A DNA stretch of 64,000 nt from Bordetella petrii (GTDB lineage Bacteria > Pseudomonadota > Gammaproteobacteria > Burkholderiales > Burkholderiaceae_B), in the NCBI RefSeq assembly GCF_017356245.1, contig NZ_JAFMZZ010000001.1, positions 3,663,602-3,727,601 of the forward strand, written 5' to 3'. The number at the start of each line of letters is the position of its first letter. Within the stretch, counting starts at the first letter, position 1. This document shows positions 34,201 through 45,027 of this stretch, piece after piece. The notes under the pieces are model-generated. The model saw nothing but the letters and a program-made list of their open reading frames with translations, had not been told where the DNA came from and made no database searches. A program made the position numbers and the translations under genes.

Positions 34201-34929
34201 ATGCTTGAGTTTTTCCAGACCCTCAGCTGGGCCGCCGTGTTCCAGATCATTCTTATCGACATCCTGCTGGGCGGCGACAACGCTGTGGTCATTGCGCTGG
34301 CCTGCCGCAACCTGCCGGCCAAGCAGCGCATGCAGGGCATCCTGTGGGGGACGGCGGGCGCCATCGGCCTGCGCGTGGTGCTGATCGCGTTCGCGCTCAC
34401 ACTGCTGGCCATTCCCTACCTGAAAATCGTCGGCGCGCTGCTGCTGCTGTGGGTGGGCGTGAAGCTGCTCATCCCCGAAGGCGACGGGCACGGCAACATC
34501 AAGGGCGGGGCATCGGTGTGGGCCGCCGTCAAGACCATCATCGTGGCCGACTTCGTCATGAGCCTGGACAACGTCATCGCCATTGCCGGCGCCGCGCAAA
34601 CGGCCGACCCGTCGCATCAGATCGGCCTGGTGGTGTTCGGCCTGGTGGTCAGCGTGCCCATCATCATCTGGGGCAGCACGCTGGTGCTGAAGCTGATCGA
34701 CCGCTACCCGCTGGTGGTTACCTTCGGCGCGGCGCTGCTGGGCTGGATCGCGGGCGGCATGCTGGTTACCGATGTGGCCATCGTGGAACGCACGGGCGAA
34801 GTGTCCGGCGCGATGAAAATCGGCGCCGAGGTGCTGGGCGCGCTGCTGGTGGTGGGCCTGGGCCGCTGGTTCGCCGCGCGCAAGAAGGCTGCCGCGCCTG
34901 CGCTGGAAACCAGCAACCAAGAGGGCTGA
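34201..34929 (+). CDS. TerC/YjbE-family integral membrane protein
   Basis: A 242-residue protein with about seven transmembrane segments. The paired acidic motifs LGGDNAVVIALACRNLP near residue 25 and MSLDNVIAIAGAA near residue 125 define the TerC family, whose members are linked to manganese or calcium export and tellurite resistance. The ATG follows CGGAGATTGC. The 180-base leader holds no recognisable yybP-ykoY riboswitch. A clear hairpin terminator follows the gene. Confidence 0.9.
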   Translation: MLEFFQTLSWAAVFQIILIDILLGGDNAVVIALACRNLPAKQRMQGILWGTAGAIGLRVVLIAFALTLLAIPYLKIVGALLLLWVGVKLLIPEGDGHGNIKGGASVWAAVKTIIVADFVMSLDNVIAIAGAAQTADPSHQIGLVVFGLVVSVPIIIWGSTLVLKLIDRYPLVVTFGAALLGWIAGGMLVTDVAIVERTGEVSGAMKIGAEVLGALLVVGLGRWFAARKKAAAPALETSNQEG

Positions 34930-34956
34930 AGCCGGCCCGCGCGCCACGGCGCCTGA

Positions 34957-35014
34957 CGCCGGCACGGCGCCGCGCAATGCCTGCGGGCAGGCGCGGCCCG
35001 TGCCGGCGTTTTTC
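34957..35014 (+). terminator. Intrinsic terminator after the TerC gene
   Basis: CGCCGGCACGG (34957-34967) pairs perfectly with CCGTGCCGGCG (34998-35008), with a further GC-rich inner stem, and is followed by TTTTT (35009-35013). It ends the terC transcript and separates it from the MscS gene. Confidence 0.8.
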
Positions 35015-35189
35015 ATTGCGCGTTGCAGCCGGTCCGGGCGGTTTGTCGCACTGCGGCAACGGGCTTTATCATGGCAGCGGCTCCCCGCCCGCGGGGCGCC
35101 GCGTTGCCGCGGCCCGCGCACCAGTGGCCGCCCGTCTCTCAGGAGGCCGCCACGTGGCTCGGCAAGCACGTCACACCAGACCCTTGGGC

Positions 35190-37616
35190 ATGTATCTCGA
35201 ATCGGCGCTGCCGCGTGCGTGGTCAGCCGTACCCTGGGCCTTGCAGGCGTGCTGCGCGCTGCTGTTGCTGGCGGCGCTGTGCCTGGGCGGCGCGGCGCGC
35301 GCGGCCGCCGCGCCCCAGCCCGCGCCCGAGGCGGCCGCCGAACTCACGCCCGCGCGCCTGGCAGACCTGCTCGACGATCCCGCCACCCGGCAGCAACTGA
35401 TCGAGCGGCTGCGCAGCCAGGCTCCCGCGCCGGATGACGGCGCCGCGCCGGCCCAGGCAGCCGAGGCCCATCCGTCATTGCCGACCCGCATCGCGCGCAG
35501 CACGCAGCTGTTCCTGGCCGGCATGGCCACTGATGCCGGCCGCGCCGCAGACGAACTGAGCGCGCTGGCCAGCGGCACAGGCATGCCGCCGCAGCGGCGC
35601 GACGCACTGGTCGCCGAGCTGCTGGGCCTGGCCGCGGTCGCCGCGGCCACCATCGCCGCGTTCCTGTTGCTGCGTGCCCTGGCGTCGCGCGCCTATGCGC
35701 GCATCGACCGCTGGGTGGCCAATCCGCCGCCAGCCGCCGGCACGGCGGCGCGGCACGGCGCCGCCACGGCAGCCATGCTGCGGCGCGCCGCCGCCATGCT
35801 GGGAGCCCTGGCCATCGATGTCGCCATCGTGCTGCTGGCGGGCCTGGCCGGCTACCTGGTGGGGCTGTACGGATCGGGGCAGCGTGGCGTCATCAGCACC
35901 GCGCAGTCGCTGTTCGTCAATGCTTTCGTCGCCGTGGAAATCGCCAAGGCGCTGATCCGCGGGGTATTCGCCACGCGTTATCCCATGCTGCGCCTGTTCA
36001 CCATGGCCGACGACGTGGCGCATTACTGGAACAGCCATCTGGGGCGGGTGGCGGCTGTCGTCGGCTACGGCCTGCTGCTGGCCGAGCCGCTGGCCAAGTC
36101 GCTGCTGTCGCCGTCCATCGGCGAACTGCTGGGCCTGGTCATCATGGTGGTGGCCTATGTCTACGCGGTGCGCATCATCTGGCGCAACCGCGTGGTGCTG
36201 CGCCAGCGGCTGGAACAGCGCGCCGCGAGCGCGTCGTCGTACTTCGGCACCTGGTTCCGCCTGCTGGCCCGCACCTGGCACGTGCTGGCGCTGGGCTATT
36301 TCACGGTGCTGCTGGTGGTCAGCCAGGTAGACACCGAAAGGGCGCTGCCTTTCATGGTCGAGGCCACGGTCCAGTCGCTGGTGGCGCTGGGCGTGGGCGC
36401 GCTGCTGATCGCGGCAATGGCCGGCGTGCTGGCGCGCCGCATCAGGCTGCCCGAAGACGTGCGCCGCAAGCTGCCCATGCTCGAAGCCCGGATCAATGCC
36501 TACGTGCCGGCGGCGCTGCGCGGCCTGGGCGTGCTGATCCGCATCGTGGTCGCCCTGTTCGTGCTGGACGCCTGGCGGGTCTTCGACCTGTCCAGCTGGA
36601 TCGTGTCGGACGCCGGCGCGGCCGCGGTGCGCATGGTGGTCAACGTGGCCATCATCCTGCTGATCGCCGCGGTGGCCTGGACAGTGATCGCCAGCATCAT
36701 CGAGCACCGCCTCAGCCTCAGCGAAGGCAACGGCATGCCCACCGCGCGCGAACGCACCCTGCTGGCGCTGTTCCGCAACGCCGCGCTGATCGTCATCGTC
36801 ACGCTGACGGTGCTGGTGGTGCTGTCGCAGATCGGCGTGGACATCGCGCCGCTGATCGCCGGGGCGGGGGTGGTGGGCCTGGCCATCGGCTTCGGCTCGC
36901 AGAAGCTGGTGCAGGACATCATCACGGGCGTGTTCATCCAGCTGGAAAACGGCATGAACCAGAACGACGTGGTGCAGGTGGCCGGCATTTTCGGCACCGT
37001 GGAAAAAATCACCATCCGCTCGGTCGGGATACGCACGCTCGACGGCGGCTATCACCTGATCCCGTTCTCGTCGGTGGATGTGGTGTCCAACCACATGCGC
37101 GACTTCTCGTACCACCTGGGCGAATACACCATCGCTCACCGCGAGAGCGTCGACGACGCCATACAGCACCTGCGCCACGCTTATGAAGAGCTGATGCAGG
37201 ACGAGCTGCTGGCGCCCGAGGTGCTGGAAGAAATCAGCATTCCGGGCGTTACCGCGCTCAGCGACAAGGGCGTGACCATCCGCGTGCTGATCAAGACCAC
37301 GCCGGGCATGCAGTGGGCCGTGCAGCGCGGCTACAACCGCCTGGTCAAGAAGCACTTCAACGCCGCCGGCATCGAGCTTCCGTACCCGCACACCGTGGTC
37401 TATTTCGGCCAGGACAAGAACGGCTACGCGCCGCCGGCCAACCTGTTCATGCAGACCGACCGTCCCGACGAGCACGGCAATGCGCGGGCCGCCGGGCAGA
37501 TGCGCCGCCGCCTGTCCAAAGAACAGGGCACGGCGGGCGAAGATGTGCTGGGCAACGAGCTCGACCGGGTGGCAGAGGACGCCGACGCGCCCGACGCGCC
37601 GCGGCCCGCAACCTGA
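35190..37616 (+). CDS. Large mechanosensitive channel, MscS family (YbiO-like)
   Basis: An 808-residue channel. A signal-like hydrophobic N-terminus ends near AARAAAA; a periplasmic region and about ten transmembrane segments follow. The MscS core near residue 550 has LIAGAGVVGLAIGFGSQKLVQDIITGVFI and the beta-domain block GTVEKITIRSVGIRTLDG. The C-terminus is charged. The ATG at 35190 has a poor ribosome site, so an alternative upstream start cannot be excluded. It belongs to the large-channel class, unlike the 358-residue MscS at 7850. No sigma-54-type promoter was found upstream. Confidence 0.85.
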   Translation: MYLESALPRAWSAVPWALQACCALLLLAALCLGGAARAAAAPQPAPEAAAELTPARLADLLDDPATRQQLIERLRSQAPAPDDGAAPAQAAEAHPSLPTRIARSTQLFLAGMATDAGRAADELSALASGTGMPPQRRDALVAELLGLAAVAAATIAAFLLLRALASRAYARIDRWVANPPPAAGTAARHGAATAAMLRRAAAMLGALAIDVAIVLLAGLAGYLVGLYGSGQRGVISTAQSLFVNAFVAVEIAKALIRGVFATRYPMLRLFTMADDVAHYWNSHLGRVAAVVGYGLLLAEPLAKSLLSPSIGELLGLVIMVVAYVYAVRIIWRNRVVLRQRLEQRAASASSYFGTWFRLLARTWHVLALGYFTVLLVVSQVDTERALPFMVEATVQSLVALGVGALLIAAMAGVLARRIRLPEDVRRKLPMLEARINAYVPAALRGLGVLIRIVVALFVLDAWRVFDLSSWIVSDAGAAAVRMVVNVAIILLIAAVAWTVIASIIEHRLSLSEGNGMPTARERTLLALFRNAALIVIVTLTVLVVLSQIGVDIAPLIAGAGVVGLAIGFGSQKLVQDIITGVFIQLENGMNQNDVVQVAGIFGTVEKITIRSVGIRTLDGGYHLIPFSSVDVVSNHMRDFSYHLGEYTIAHRESVDDAIQHLRHAYEELMQDELLAPEVLEEISIPGVTALSDKGVTIRVLIKTTPGMQWAVQRGYNRLVKKHFNAAGIELPYPHTVVYFGQDKNGYAPPANLFMQTDRPDEHGNARAAGQMRRRLSKEQGTAGEDVLGNELDRVAEDADAPDAPRPAT

Positions 37617-37672
37617 GCCGCGCCATCCGCTATAGTCCGACAACCTTCCATCACGCCCTGATACGCACCGCC

Positions 37673-38149
37673 ATGTCATCGACCATACGCCTGCCTTCCT
37701 TCACGCGCCGCCGCCTGCTGGCGGGCCTGGCATTGGCGCCCGCCGCCGCATGGGCCGCGCCGTCGACGCCCGTGATCCAGGTCTGGAAATCGCCCACCTG
37801 CGGCTGCTGCACCGACTGGATCGCACATCTGCGCGACCACGGCTTCCGGGTCGAGGTGCAGGAAGTGCAAAGCACGGCCGAGGTGCGCAGCCGGCTCGGC
37901 ATCCCGGCGGAATACGGTTCGTGCCATACCGGGCTGGTCGACGGCTATGCCCTGGAAGGCCACGTGCCCGCCGGCGACATCCAGCGCATGCTGCGCGAGC
38001 GGCCGGCGGCCATCGGCCTGGCCGTGCCCGGCATGCCGCTGGGCGCGCCGGGCATGGACGGCCCCGAATACGAAGGCCGCAAGCATCCGTACGAGGTGCT
38101 GCTGGTCCGGCGCTGGGGGCTGACCCGCGTTTATCAGGCGTATTCGTGA
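37673..38149 (+). CDS. DUF411 metal-binding protein, Tat-type signal
   Basis: A 158-residue exported protein. The N-terminus TRRRLLAGLALAPAAAWA is a twin-arginine-like signal. The mature part starts as a thioredoxin-like DUF411 domain with KSPTCGCCTDW, then YGSCHTGLVDGYALEGHVPA. DUF411 proteins bind copper or other metals and occur with metal-resistance genes. A TATAGT sequence in the 56-base gap upstream may be its -10 box. A hairpin repeat lies after the stop. Confidence 0.87.
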   Translation: MSSTIRLPSFTRRRLLAGLALAPAAAWAAPSTPVIQVWKSPTCGCCTDWIAHLRDHGFRVEVQEVQSTAEVRSRLGIPAEYGSCHTGLVDGYALEGHVPAGDIQRMLRERPAAIGLAVPGMPLGAPGMDGPEYEGRKHPYEVLLVRRWGLTRVYQAYS

Positions 38150-38164
38150 CGGCGCGATGGTAAG

Positions 38165-38199
38165 CAGGTGTCTGGCGCTCTGCGGGAGCCAGACACCTG
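38165..38199. repeat. GGTGTCTGRC-type hairpin repeat
   Basis: CAGGTGTCTGGC (38165-38176) and GCCAGACACCTG (38188-38199) form a 12-base-pair perfect stem with an 11-base loop. The same GGTGTC core recurs at 54748-54862. It lies between convergent genes (DUF411 and the M20 peptidase). Confidence 0.75.
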
Positions 38200-38241
38200 G
38201 GGTGCCGGCCTGGCCCCTGGCGGCGCTGCGGCGATCGCCGC

Positions 38242-39630
38242 TCAGCGGGCCGGCGTGTCGCCGGCGCCCAGGTCCCAGTACAGCCCTGTCATCAGGGTCA
38301 GGCCCTCGCGCAGCAGTTCCGGCGGCAGGTGTTCGTTGGGCGCGTGCTGCGAGCATCCCGGGTACGAATGCGGCACCCAGACCGTGCGCAGGCCCAGCAC
38401 TTCTGTGAAAATGTCGTTCGGCAGCGAGCCGCCCAGGTTGGGCAGGATCGCCGCCTTCTTGCCGCTGGTCTGTTCCAGCGATGCCACCGCCCAGCGCACC
38501 CAGGGGTCGTCCGGATCGATGCGGGTGGCGCGGAACATGGTTTCGCGCGTGGTCTGCACCTTCACCATCGGGAAGCCCTGGCGGTCCAGGTGGCGGCGCA
38601 GCGCGGGCAGCAGGTCGTCCGGATCCACGCCCACCACGAAGCGCAGCTGGCAGCGCGCCCAGGCGCGCGGCGGAATCGCATTGACGGGGGTTTCCGGGTT
38701 GCCGGTCTTGTAGGCCAGCACTTCGAAAGAGCACCAGCCGAATACCCGCTCGGCCGGCGACAGGCCGGGCTCTCCCCAGTCCGGTTCAATGACCGGCCCG
38801 TCGGCGCCGCCGTCGACCTGGCAGTCGGCCAGCGCGCGGCGCACGCCGGCCGGCAGCTCGGACGGCACCCATTCGGGCACGCGGATCTGGCCGGTGGGCG
38901 ATACCAGGGTGGAAATGGCATGGGCCAGCTGGATGCCGGGATTCGAGATCAGCCCACCCCAGTTGCCCGAATGGTGGCCGCCGGCGCGGGCCTCGATGCT
39001 CAGGTCGAAATTCAGGCTGCCGCGCGCGCCCAGGAACACCGTGGGGCGCTGCGGGCTCAGGCGCGGCCCGTCAGAGGCGATCAGCAGATCGGCCGAGAAG
39101 CGGTCTTTGTGCTCGGCGCACAGCTCGCGCAGGCCCATCGAGCCGGTTTCCTCGCCCATCTCGATCAGGTACTTCACGTTGAAGCCCAGCTTGCCGCGCG
39201 TTTCCAGCACCAGGCGCAGCGCCTCCATGTTGACGCTGTGCTGGCCCTTGTTGTCGGCAATGCCGCGCCCGTACCAGCGGCCGTCCTGCTCGGTCAGTTT
39301 CCAGGGCGACAGCCCGGGATGCCATTCCGGCTCCAGGCCGCGGATGACGTCGCCGTGGCCGTAGCCGAACACCGTGGGCAGGGCCGGGTCTTCGATGCGC
39401 TCGGCATACAGGAAAGGGGCGCGCGCCTTGTCGTGGGTCAGGGTGCTGCAGGTGAAGCCCATGGCCTCGAACGCGGGCCGCATCTCCGATTCCAGGTAGG
39501 CCGCCAGTTCGCCGGCGCGCTCCGGGTTCTGGCTTTCGGTCGGCACGGCCAGCCGGCGGGCCAGCAGCGCGCGGAAGGCGCCGGAATCAAAACATTGTTC
39601 GGCATTGGCGATGGCGAGGGCGCGGCTCAT
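38242..39630 (-). CDS. M20-family peptidase/dipeptidase
   Basis: A 462-residue di-zinc hydrolase. [30 protein letters not shown] (bridging Glu and catalytic Glu), IASDGPRL and the C-terminal [16 protein letters not shown] provide the metal ligands and His. The family cleaves dipeptides or N-acyl amino acids in the cytosol. It overlaps the ABC ATPase gene (ATGA at 39627-39630) and ends the regulator-transporter-peptidase operon, so it should act on what the transporter brings in. Confidence 0.9.
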   Translation of the reverse strand: MSRALAIANAEQCFDSGAFRALLARRLAVPTESQNPERAGELAAYLESEMRPAFEAMGFTCSTLTHDKARAPFLYAERIEDPALPTVFGYGHGDVIRGLEPEWHPGLSPWKLTEQDGRWYGRGIADNKGQHSVNMEALRLVLETRGKLGFNVKYLIEMGEETGSMGLRELCAEHKDRFSADLLIASDGPRLSPQRPTVFLGARGSLNFDLSIEARAGGHHSGNWGGLISNPGIQLAHAISTLVSPTGQIRVPEWVPSELPAGVRRALADCQVDGGADGPVIEPDWGEPGLSPAERVFGWCSFEVLAYKTGNPETPVNAIPPRAWARCQLRFVVGVDPDDLLPALRRHLDRQGFPMVKVQTTRETMFRATRIDPDDPWVRWAVASLEQTSGKKAAILPNLGGSLPNDIFTEVLGLRTVWVPHSYPGCSQHAPNEHLPPELLREGLTLMTGLYWDLGAGDTPAR

Positions 39631-40597
39631 GGCTGGAGGGTTCCTTGGGAAGACGGCGGATAAAGATGGCAGGCCACCAGCGCCTGTTCCTGCCGCAGCA
39701 GGCCGGGGCGGGCCTGCCGGCACTGCGGCATGGCATGCTTGCAGCGCGGGTGGAACGGGCAGCCCGGCGGCGGGTTGATCGGGTCGGGAAACGACAGCCC
39801 CAGCCCCATGTCGGGTATGCCCAGCCCCGGCTCGGGCGTCAGGACCGAAGCCAGCAAGGCTTGAGTATAAGGATGGCGCGGCTGGCGGAACAGTTCGGCG
39901 GCGGGCGCCGCCTCGACCACCCGGCCCAGGTACATCACCGCCACGCGGGTGGCGATATGTTCCACCACGGCCAGGTTGTGGCTGATGAACACGTAGGTCA
40001 GGTTGAATTCCTGGCGCAGCGCCATCAGCAGGTTCATGATCTGCGCCTGCACCGAGACATCCAGCGCCGACGTGGGCTCATCGCAAATGACGATCTCGGG
40101 GTTCATCACCAGCGCCCGCGCAATCGCCACGCGTTGCCGCTGGCCGCCCGACAGCTGGCCGGGCGTGTTGCCGGCCAGGCGCGCCGGCAGGCCCACCCGC
40201 TCGAGCATCTCGATAGCCTTGTGGCGGCGCGGGTTGGCAATGCCATGCACTTCCAGCGGCAGCGATACGATCGAGGCGATGTCGCGGCGCGGGTTCAGCG
40301 AAGAATAGGGGTCCTGGAACACCGGCTGCACGCGGCGCGCCAGGCTGCGCCGCGACATGCCGCGGATGTCCTGGCCGTCGATGCTGATCGTGCCGCCGGT
40401 GGTGGGGATCAGCCCCAGCAGCAGGCGCGCCAGGGTCGATTTGCCGCAGCCCGATTCGCCCACCACGCCCAGCACGCCGCCGCGCTCGACGCCCAGGTCC
40501 ACGCCATTGACGGCGTGCAGGGTGCGGCGCGGCTGGAACATGCCGGTCTTGACGACGAAGCTGCGGCTGACATCGTGGGCCTGGATCAGCGCGTCCA

Positions 40598-40598
<1 letters not shown>
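39627..40598 (-). CDS. Peptide ABC transporter ATP-binding protein (DppF-like)
   Basis: A 323-residue ATPase: Walker [10 protein letters not shown], signature [15 protein letters not shown], Walker [13 protein letters not shown]-loop ISHNLAVV. The C-terminal oligopeptide-family extension has a cysteine cluster ([17 protein letters not shown]) as in DppD/DppF proteins. Together with the next ATPase it energises the two permeases. Its start overlaps the stop of the first ATPase by one base. Confidence 0.93.
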
Positions 40599-41575
<977 letters not shown>

Positions 41576-41603
41576 GCGTGGCTCTCTGTAGTGTTGAAAG
41601 ACG

Positions 41604-42518
41604 CTAGGCTTTGTCTTCGGGCGTCAGCCATTGATGCAGGCCGTCGCCGGCCAGGTTGATGGCGAAGATCAGCAGCGCCAGCGCGCTGCCGGGAATGGCG
41701 ATCAGCCAGAACGAAAAGAACATGTAGGCCTTGGCTTCCGAAATCATCAACCCCCACGAGGGCAGCGGCGGCTGCACGCCCAGCCCCAGGAACGACAGGG
41801 CGGCTTCCAGCAGGATGGCGCTGGCCGCCTCGAGCGTGGCGATGACGATCAGGTGCGGCACGACGTTGGGCAGCACTTCGCTGCGCACGATGCGCCAGGT
41901 TGACGCGCCCGCCGCCTGCGCGGCCGAGACGTATTCCAGCGAGCGCACCTGCTGGGTGGCGCTGCGCATCACGACGGCGAAGCGATCCCATTTGAGCAGG
42001 CCCAGCACCATGATCACTACCCACAGCGAACCGCCCACGATGGCCACGGTGGCCAGCGCCACCAGGATCACCGGCATCGACAGCCGGGTGGTGACCAGGA
42101 ACGACACCACCATGTCGATGCGGCCGCCGAAGTAGCCGGCCGCCATGCCCAGCGCGGTGCCGATCAGGCCGGATATCAGCGCCACGCTGGCGCCGATCAG
42201 CAGCGAAATCCGCGCGCCGTAGAACAGGCGCGACATGTAGTCGCGGCCCAGCTGGTCGGTGCCCAGCGGATGCAGCCAGGTGCCCTTGTCATACCAGACC
42301 GGCGGGGCGGTGCGATGGGTCAGGTCCTGGAAGTAAGGGTCGTGCGGCGACAGCCAGGGCGCGAACAGCGCCACCAGGATGATCAGCAGCAGGATCGCGC
42401 CGCCCACCAGCAGCGCCTTGTTGTGGCGCAGCCGCCGCCAGGTCAGCCGGGCCGGCGTGGCGGCGGCGGGAACGGGAACAGGCGCTTCGGCTAGCACGGG
42501 GGGAATCGGCGCGGCCAT
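41604..42518 (-). CDS. Peptide ABC transporter permease (DppC-like)
   Basis: A 304-residue inner-membrane permease with about six transmembrane segments. The N-terminal soluble stretch is followed by HPLGTDQLGRDYMSRLFYGARISLLIG, typical of DppC. The EAA loop is at YVSAAQAAGASTWRIVRSEVLPN. The ATG lies three bases from the end of the DppB-like gene. Confidence 0.93.
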   Translation of the reverse strand: MAAPIPPVLAEAPVPVPAAATPARLTWRRLRHNKALLVGGAILLLIILVALFAPWLSPHDPYFQDLTHRTAPPVWYDKGTWLHPLGTDQLGRDYMSRLFYGARISLLIGASVALISGLIGTALGMAAGYFGGRIDMVVSFLVTTRLSMPVILVALATVAIVGGSLWVVIMVLGLLKWDRFAVVMRSATQQVRSLEYVSAAQAAGASTWRIVRSEVLPNVVPHLIVIATLEAASAILLEAALSFLGLGVQPPLPSWGLMISEAKAYMFFSFWLIAIPGSALALLIFAINLAGDGLHQWLTPEDKA

Positions 42519-42521
42519 GGA

Positions 42522-43439
42522 TCAGGACACCCGGATGCGCGGATCGAGCCACGCGTTGGCCACGTCGGCCGCCAGGGTCAGCAGCACGTACAGCACCGAC
42601 AACAACAGCACGATCAGCTGCATGACAGGGTAGTCCTTGAAGGTGATGCTCTGGTAGGCCAGATAGCCCAGCCCGTCCAGCGCGAAGATGGTCTCGATCA
42701 CCACCGAGCCGCCCAGCAGGTAGCCCAGCTGCACGGCGGCCAGCGCCACGACCGGCACGATGGCGTTGCGCAGCGCATGCTTGAAAATCACCTTGCCGGC
42801 GGGCAGGCCCTTGGCGCGGGCGGTGCGGATGTAGTCGGCGCCCAGCACTTCGATCATGCCGGCGCGGATCAGGCGCATGAAGGCGGGCGCCACGTAATAG
42901 CCCAGCGCGATGGCCGGCATGACGAAGTGCTGCCAGGTGCCGCTGCCCGACACGGGCAGCACGCGCCAGGTGATCGAGAACAGCATGATCAGCAGCAGCG
43001 CGAAGAAGAAATTGGGCAGCGCCTGGCCCAGCACCGCAACGGCCAGGCACAGGCGGTCGGCCAGGCTGCCCTTGTACAGCGCCGCCAGCACGCCCAGCGG
43101 AATGGAGATCAGCAGGGCCACGCCCAGCGCCGCCAGGCCCAGCACCAGGGTGGTCTGCAGCTTCGAGAAAATCAGCGGCCCCGCATCCGTCTTGAAGTAC
43201 ACCGAGGTGCCGAAATGGCCGTTCAGGATGTTCCACAGCCAGTCGGCATACTGCACGGCAATGGGGCGGTCCAGCCCGTACGCCTTGCGGATCATGTCGA
43301 TGTCGGCCTGGCGCGCGCCTTCGCCGGCCAGCGCCACGGCCGGGTCGCCCGACAGATGCAGCAGCAGGAAGGCCAGGATGGAAACCGTCAGCGCCACCAG
43401 CACCGCCAGTCCCAGCCGCCGGATCATGAATGCAAGCAT
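42522..43439 (-). CDS. Peptide ABC transporter permease (DppB-like)
   Basis: A 305-residue permease with six predicted helices. MLAFMIRRLGLAVLVALTVS at the start and LSGDPAVALAGEGA are DppB hallmarks; the EAA loop is at YIRTARAKGLPAGKVIFKHALRN. It follows the binding-protein gene after 34 bases in the same direction. Confidence 0.93.
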   Translation of the reverse strand: MLAFMIRRLGLAVLVALTVSILAFLLLHLSGDPAVALAGEGARQADIDMIRKAYGLDRPIAVQYADWLWNILNGHFGTSVYFKTDAGPLIFSKLQTTLVLGLAALGVALLISIPLGVLAALYKGSLADRLCLAVAVLGQALPNFFFALLLIMLFSITWRVLPVSGSGTWQHFVMPAIALGYYVAPAFMRLIRAGMIEVLGADYIRTARAKGLPAGKVIFKHALRNAIVPVVALAAVQLGYLLGGSVVIETIFALDGLGYLAYQSITFKDYPVMQLIVLLLSVLYVLLTLAADVANAWLDPRIRVS

Positions 43440-43473
43440 GCCTGTCCTCCGTGTTGCCGCCGCATCGTCCGGC

Positions 43474-45027
43474 TTACTTCCAGCTCATTTCCCAGAAGCG
43501 CACCAGCTCGTCGGGGTACGGCTTGAAATTGACGTCTTTACTGGCCACGTAGTACACCGGCAGCGACCACAGCGGCGCGGCATAGGCGTGTTCGGCGATC
43601 ATCGTCAGGGCCTGCTTGTAGGCGGCGTTGCGCGCCGCGCTGTCGATGGTGTGGTCGCCCTTGTCGAGCAGGTCGCGCACTTTCGGGTCGCGCGTGATGT
43701 CGTCTTTGCCGAAGGCGAAATACACCGGCGTCGAGGCGGACACGTCGTTGACCAGGTTCGAGCCCCAGGTCTGGTGCGTCAGCGAAGCCTTGCCGCCCCG
43801 GATCATGTCGCGCATGGCCGCATACTGCAGGAAATTCAGTTTTGCGTGTATGCCCACCGCCTGCAGGTAGTTGATCAGGGCCTCGGTCTGGTTGCGCTCG
43901 CGGTAGGCCACGATGTCGATGTCGAAGCCGTTGGGGTAGCCGGCCTCGGCCAGCAGCTTCTTCGACAGCGCGGGGTCGTATTTATAGACCGGCGCGCCTT
44001 CGTCGGTGCAGCCCACCTGCGACGGCGTGCAGATGGTGTTGAGCACTTCGGCGCCTTCGCCCACGATATTCTTGATGATGGCCTCGCGGTCGATGGCATG
44101 CAGAATCGCCTTGCGCACCCGTTCGTCTTTCAGCTGCGGGGCCGGCGTGTTGTCCAGGGTGTTCATCTGCATGAACACGATGCGCATCGTGTTGCCGCTT
44201 TTGACCTGCAGCTGGGGCAGGGTCTTGAGCTGCTCGGCCTGGTCCTTGGGCACGTGCATGATGAAATCCTCGCCGCCCGAGATCACCTCGGCCATCTGGG
44301 TCTGGCGGTCGGGAATGAAGCGGATCACCACCTTGCCGATCTTGGGCTGCGACTTGGGCGAGTCCTTGAAATAGTCTTTATTGGCTTGCAGGGTGATGGA
44401 TTTGCCGGGCACGTACTCTGTCACCTTGTACGGGCCGGTGCCCACCGGCTTGGCGTTCATGCCCTGCGGGCCGACCTTGGCGTAGTACTTGGCCGGGTGG
44501 ATGGCCACAGTGGTCGACAGGTATTCCTTGGCGGCGGGAAAGGGCTCCTTGGTGGTCAGGCGCACCTTGTATTTGCCCAGCTTCTCCACCTTGTCGATCC
44601 AGCGCACATTCTGCTGCGTGGTGGCCTTGTTCTTCGGGTCGGCCACAAAGTTCAGCGTGTACACCACCGAGTCGGCGTCGAACTCTTCGCCGTTGTGGAA
44701 CTTCACGCCTTGGCGCAGCTCGAATTCCAGCGTCTTGTCGTCGATCTGCTTCCAGCTCTTGGCCAGCTGGCCCTTGTATTCGTTGGTCAGCGGGTCGCGG
44801 TACAGCAGCGTGTCCCACACGTTGGCGGCGATGATCACGCCGATGCGCACGTTGTTGAAATACGGGTCCACGCTTTCGGGGGCCTGGTCGTAGGCCATGC
44901 GCAGCGTGTCGTCCTGCTTGCCGGCCCAGGCCGGCTGCGCGGACAGCGCGGCGCCGGCCAGCAGCAGCGCGGCGGCGGGAAATCGAAAAGACAGCGGTGC
45001 AACGAAACTAACGCGACGTTCAGCCAT
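43474..45027 (-). CDS. Periplasmic peptide/solute-binding protein (SBP family 5)
   Basis: A 517-residue exported receptor of the Dpp/Opp/nickel family. The signal peptide spans residues 1-35, ending near AQPAWA. TLRMAYDQAPESVDPYFNN begins the mature protein, with EFELRQGVKFHNGEEFDADSVVYTLN and KPVGTGPYKV as family signatures. The ligand is unknown; the M20 peptidase and the aminotransferase nearby suggest a peptide or amino-acid derivative. Its start overlaps the regulator stop by eight bases. Confidence 0.92.
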   Translation of the reverse strand: MAERRVSFVAPLSFRFPAAALLLAGAALSAQPAWAGKQDDTLRMAYDQAPESVDPYFNNVRIGVIIAANVWDTLLYRDPLTNEYKGQLAKSWKQIDDKTLEFELRQGVKFHNGEEFDADSVVYTLNFVADPKNKATTQQNVRWIDKVEKLGKYKVRLTTKEPFPAAKEYLSTTVAIHPAKYYAKVGPQGMNAKPVGTGPYKVTEYVPGKSITLQANKDYFKDSPKSQPKIGKVVIRFIPDRQTQMAEVISGGEDFIMHVPKDQAEQLKTLPQLQVKSGNTMRIVFMQMNTLDNTPAPQLKDERVRKAILHAIDREAIIKNIVGEGAEVLNTICTPSQVGCTDEGAPVYKYDPALSKKLLAEAGYPNGFDIDIVAYRERNQTEALINYLQAVGIHAKLNFLQYAAMRDMIRGGKASLTHQTWGSNLVNDVSASTPVYFAFGKDDITRDPKVRDLLDKGDHTIDSAARNAAYKQALTMIAEHAYAAPLWSLPVYYVASKDVNFKPYPDELVRFWEMSWK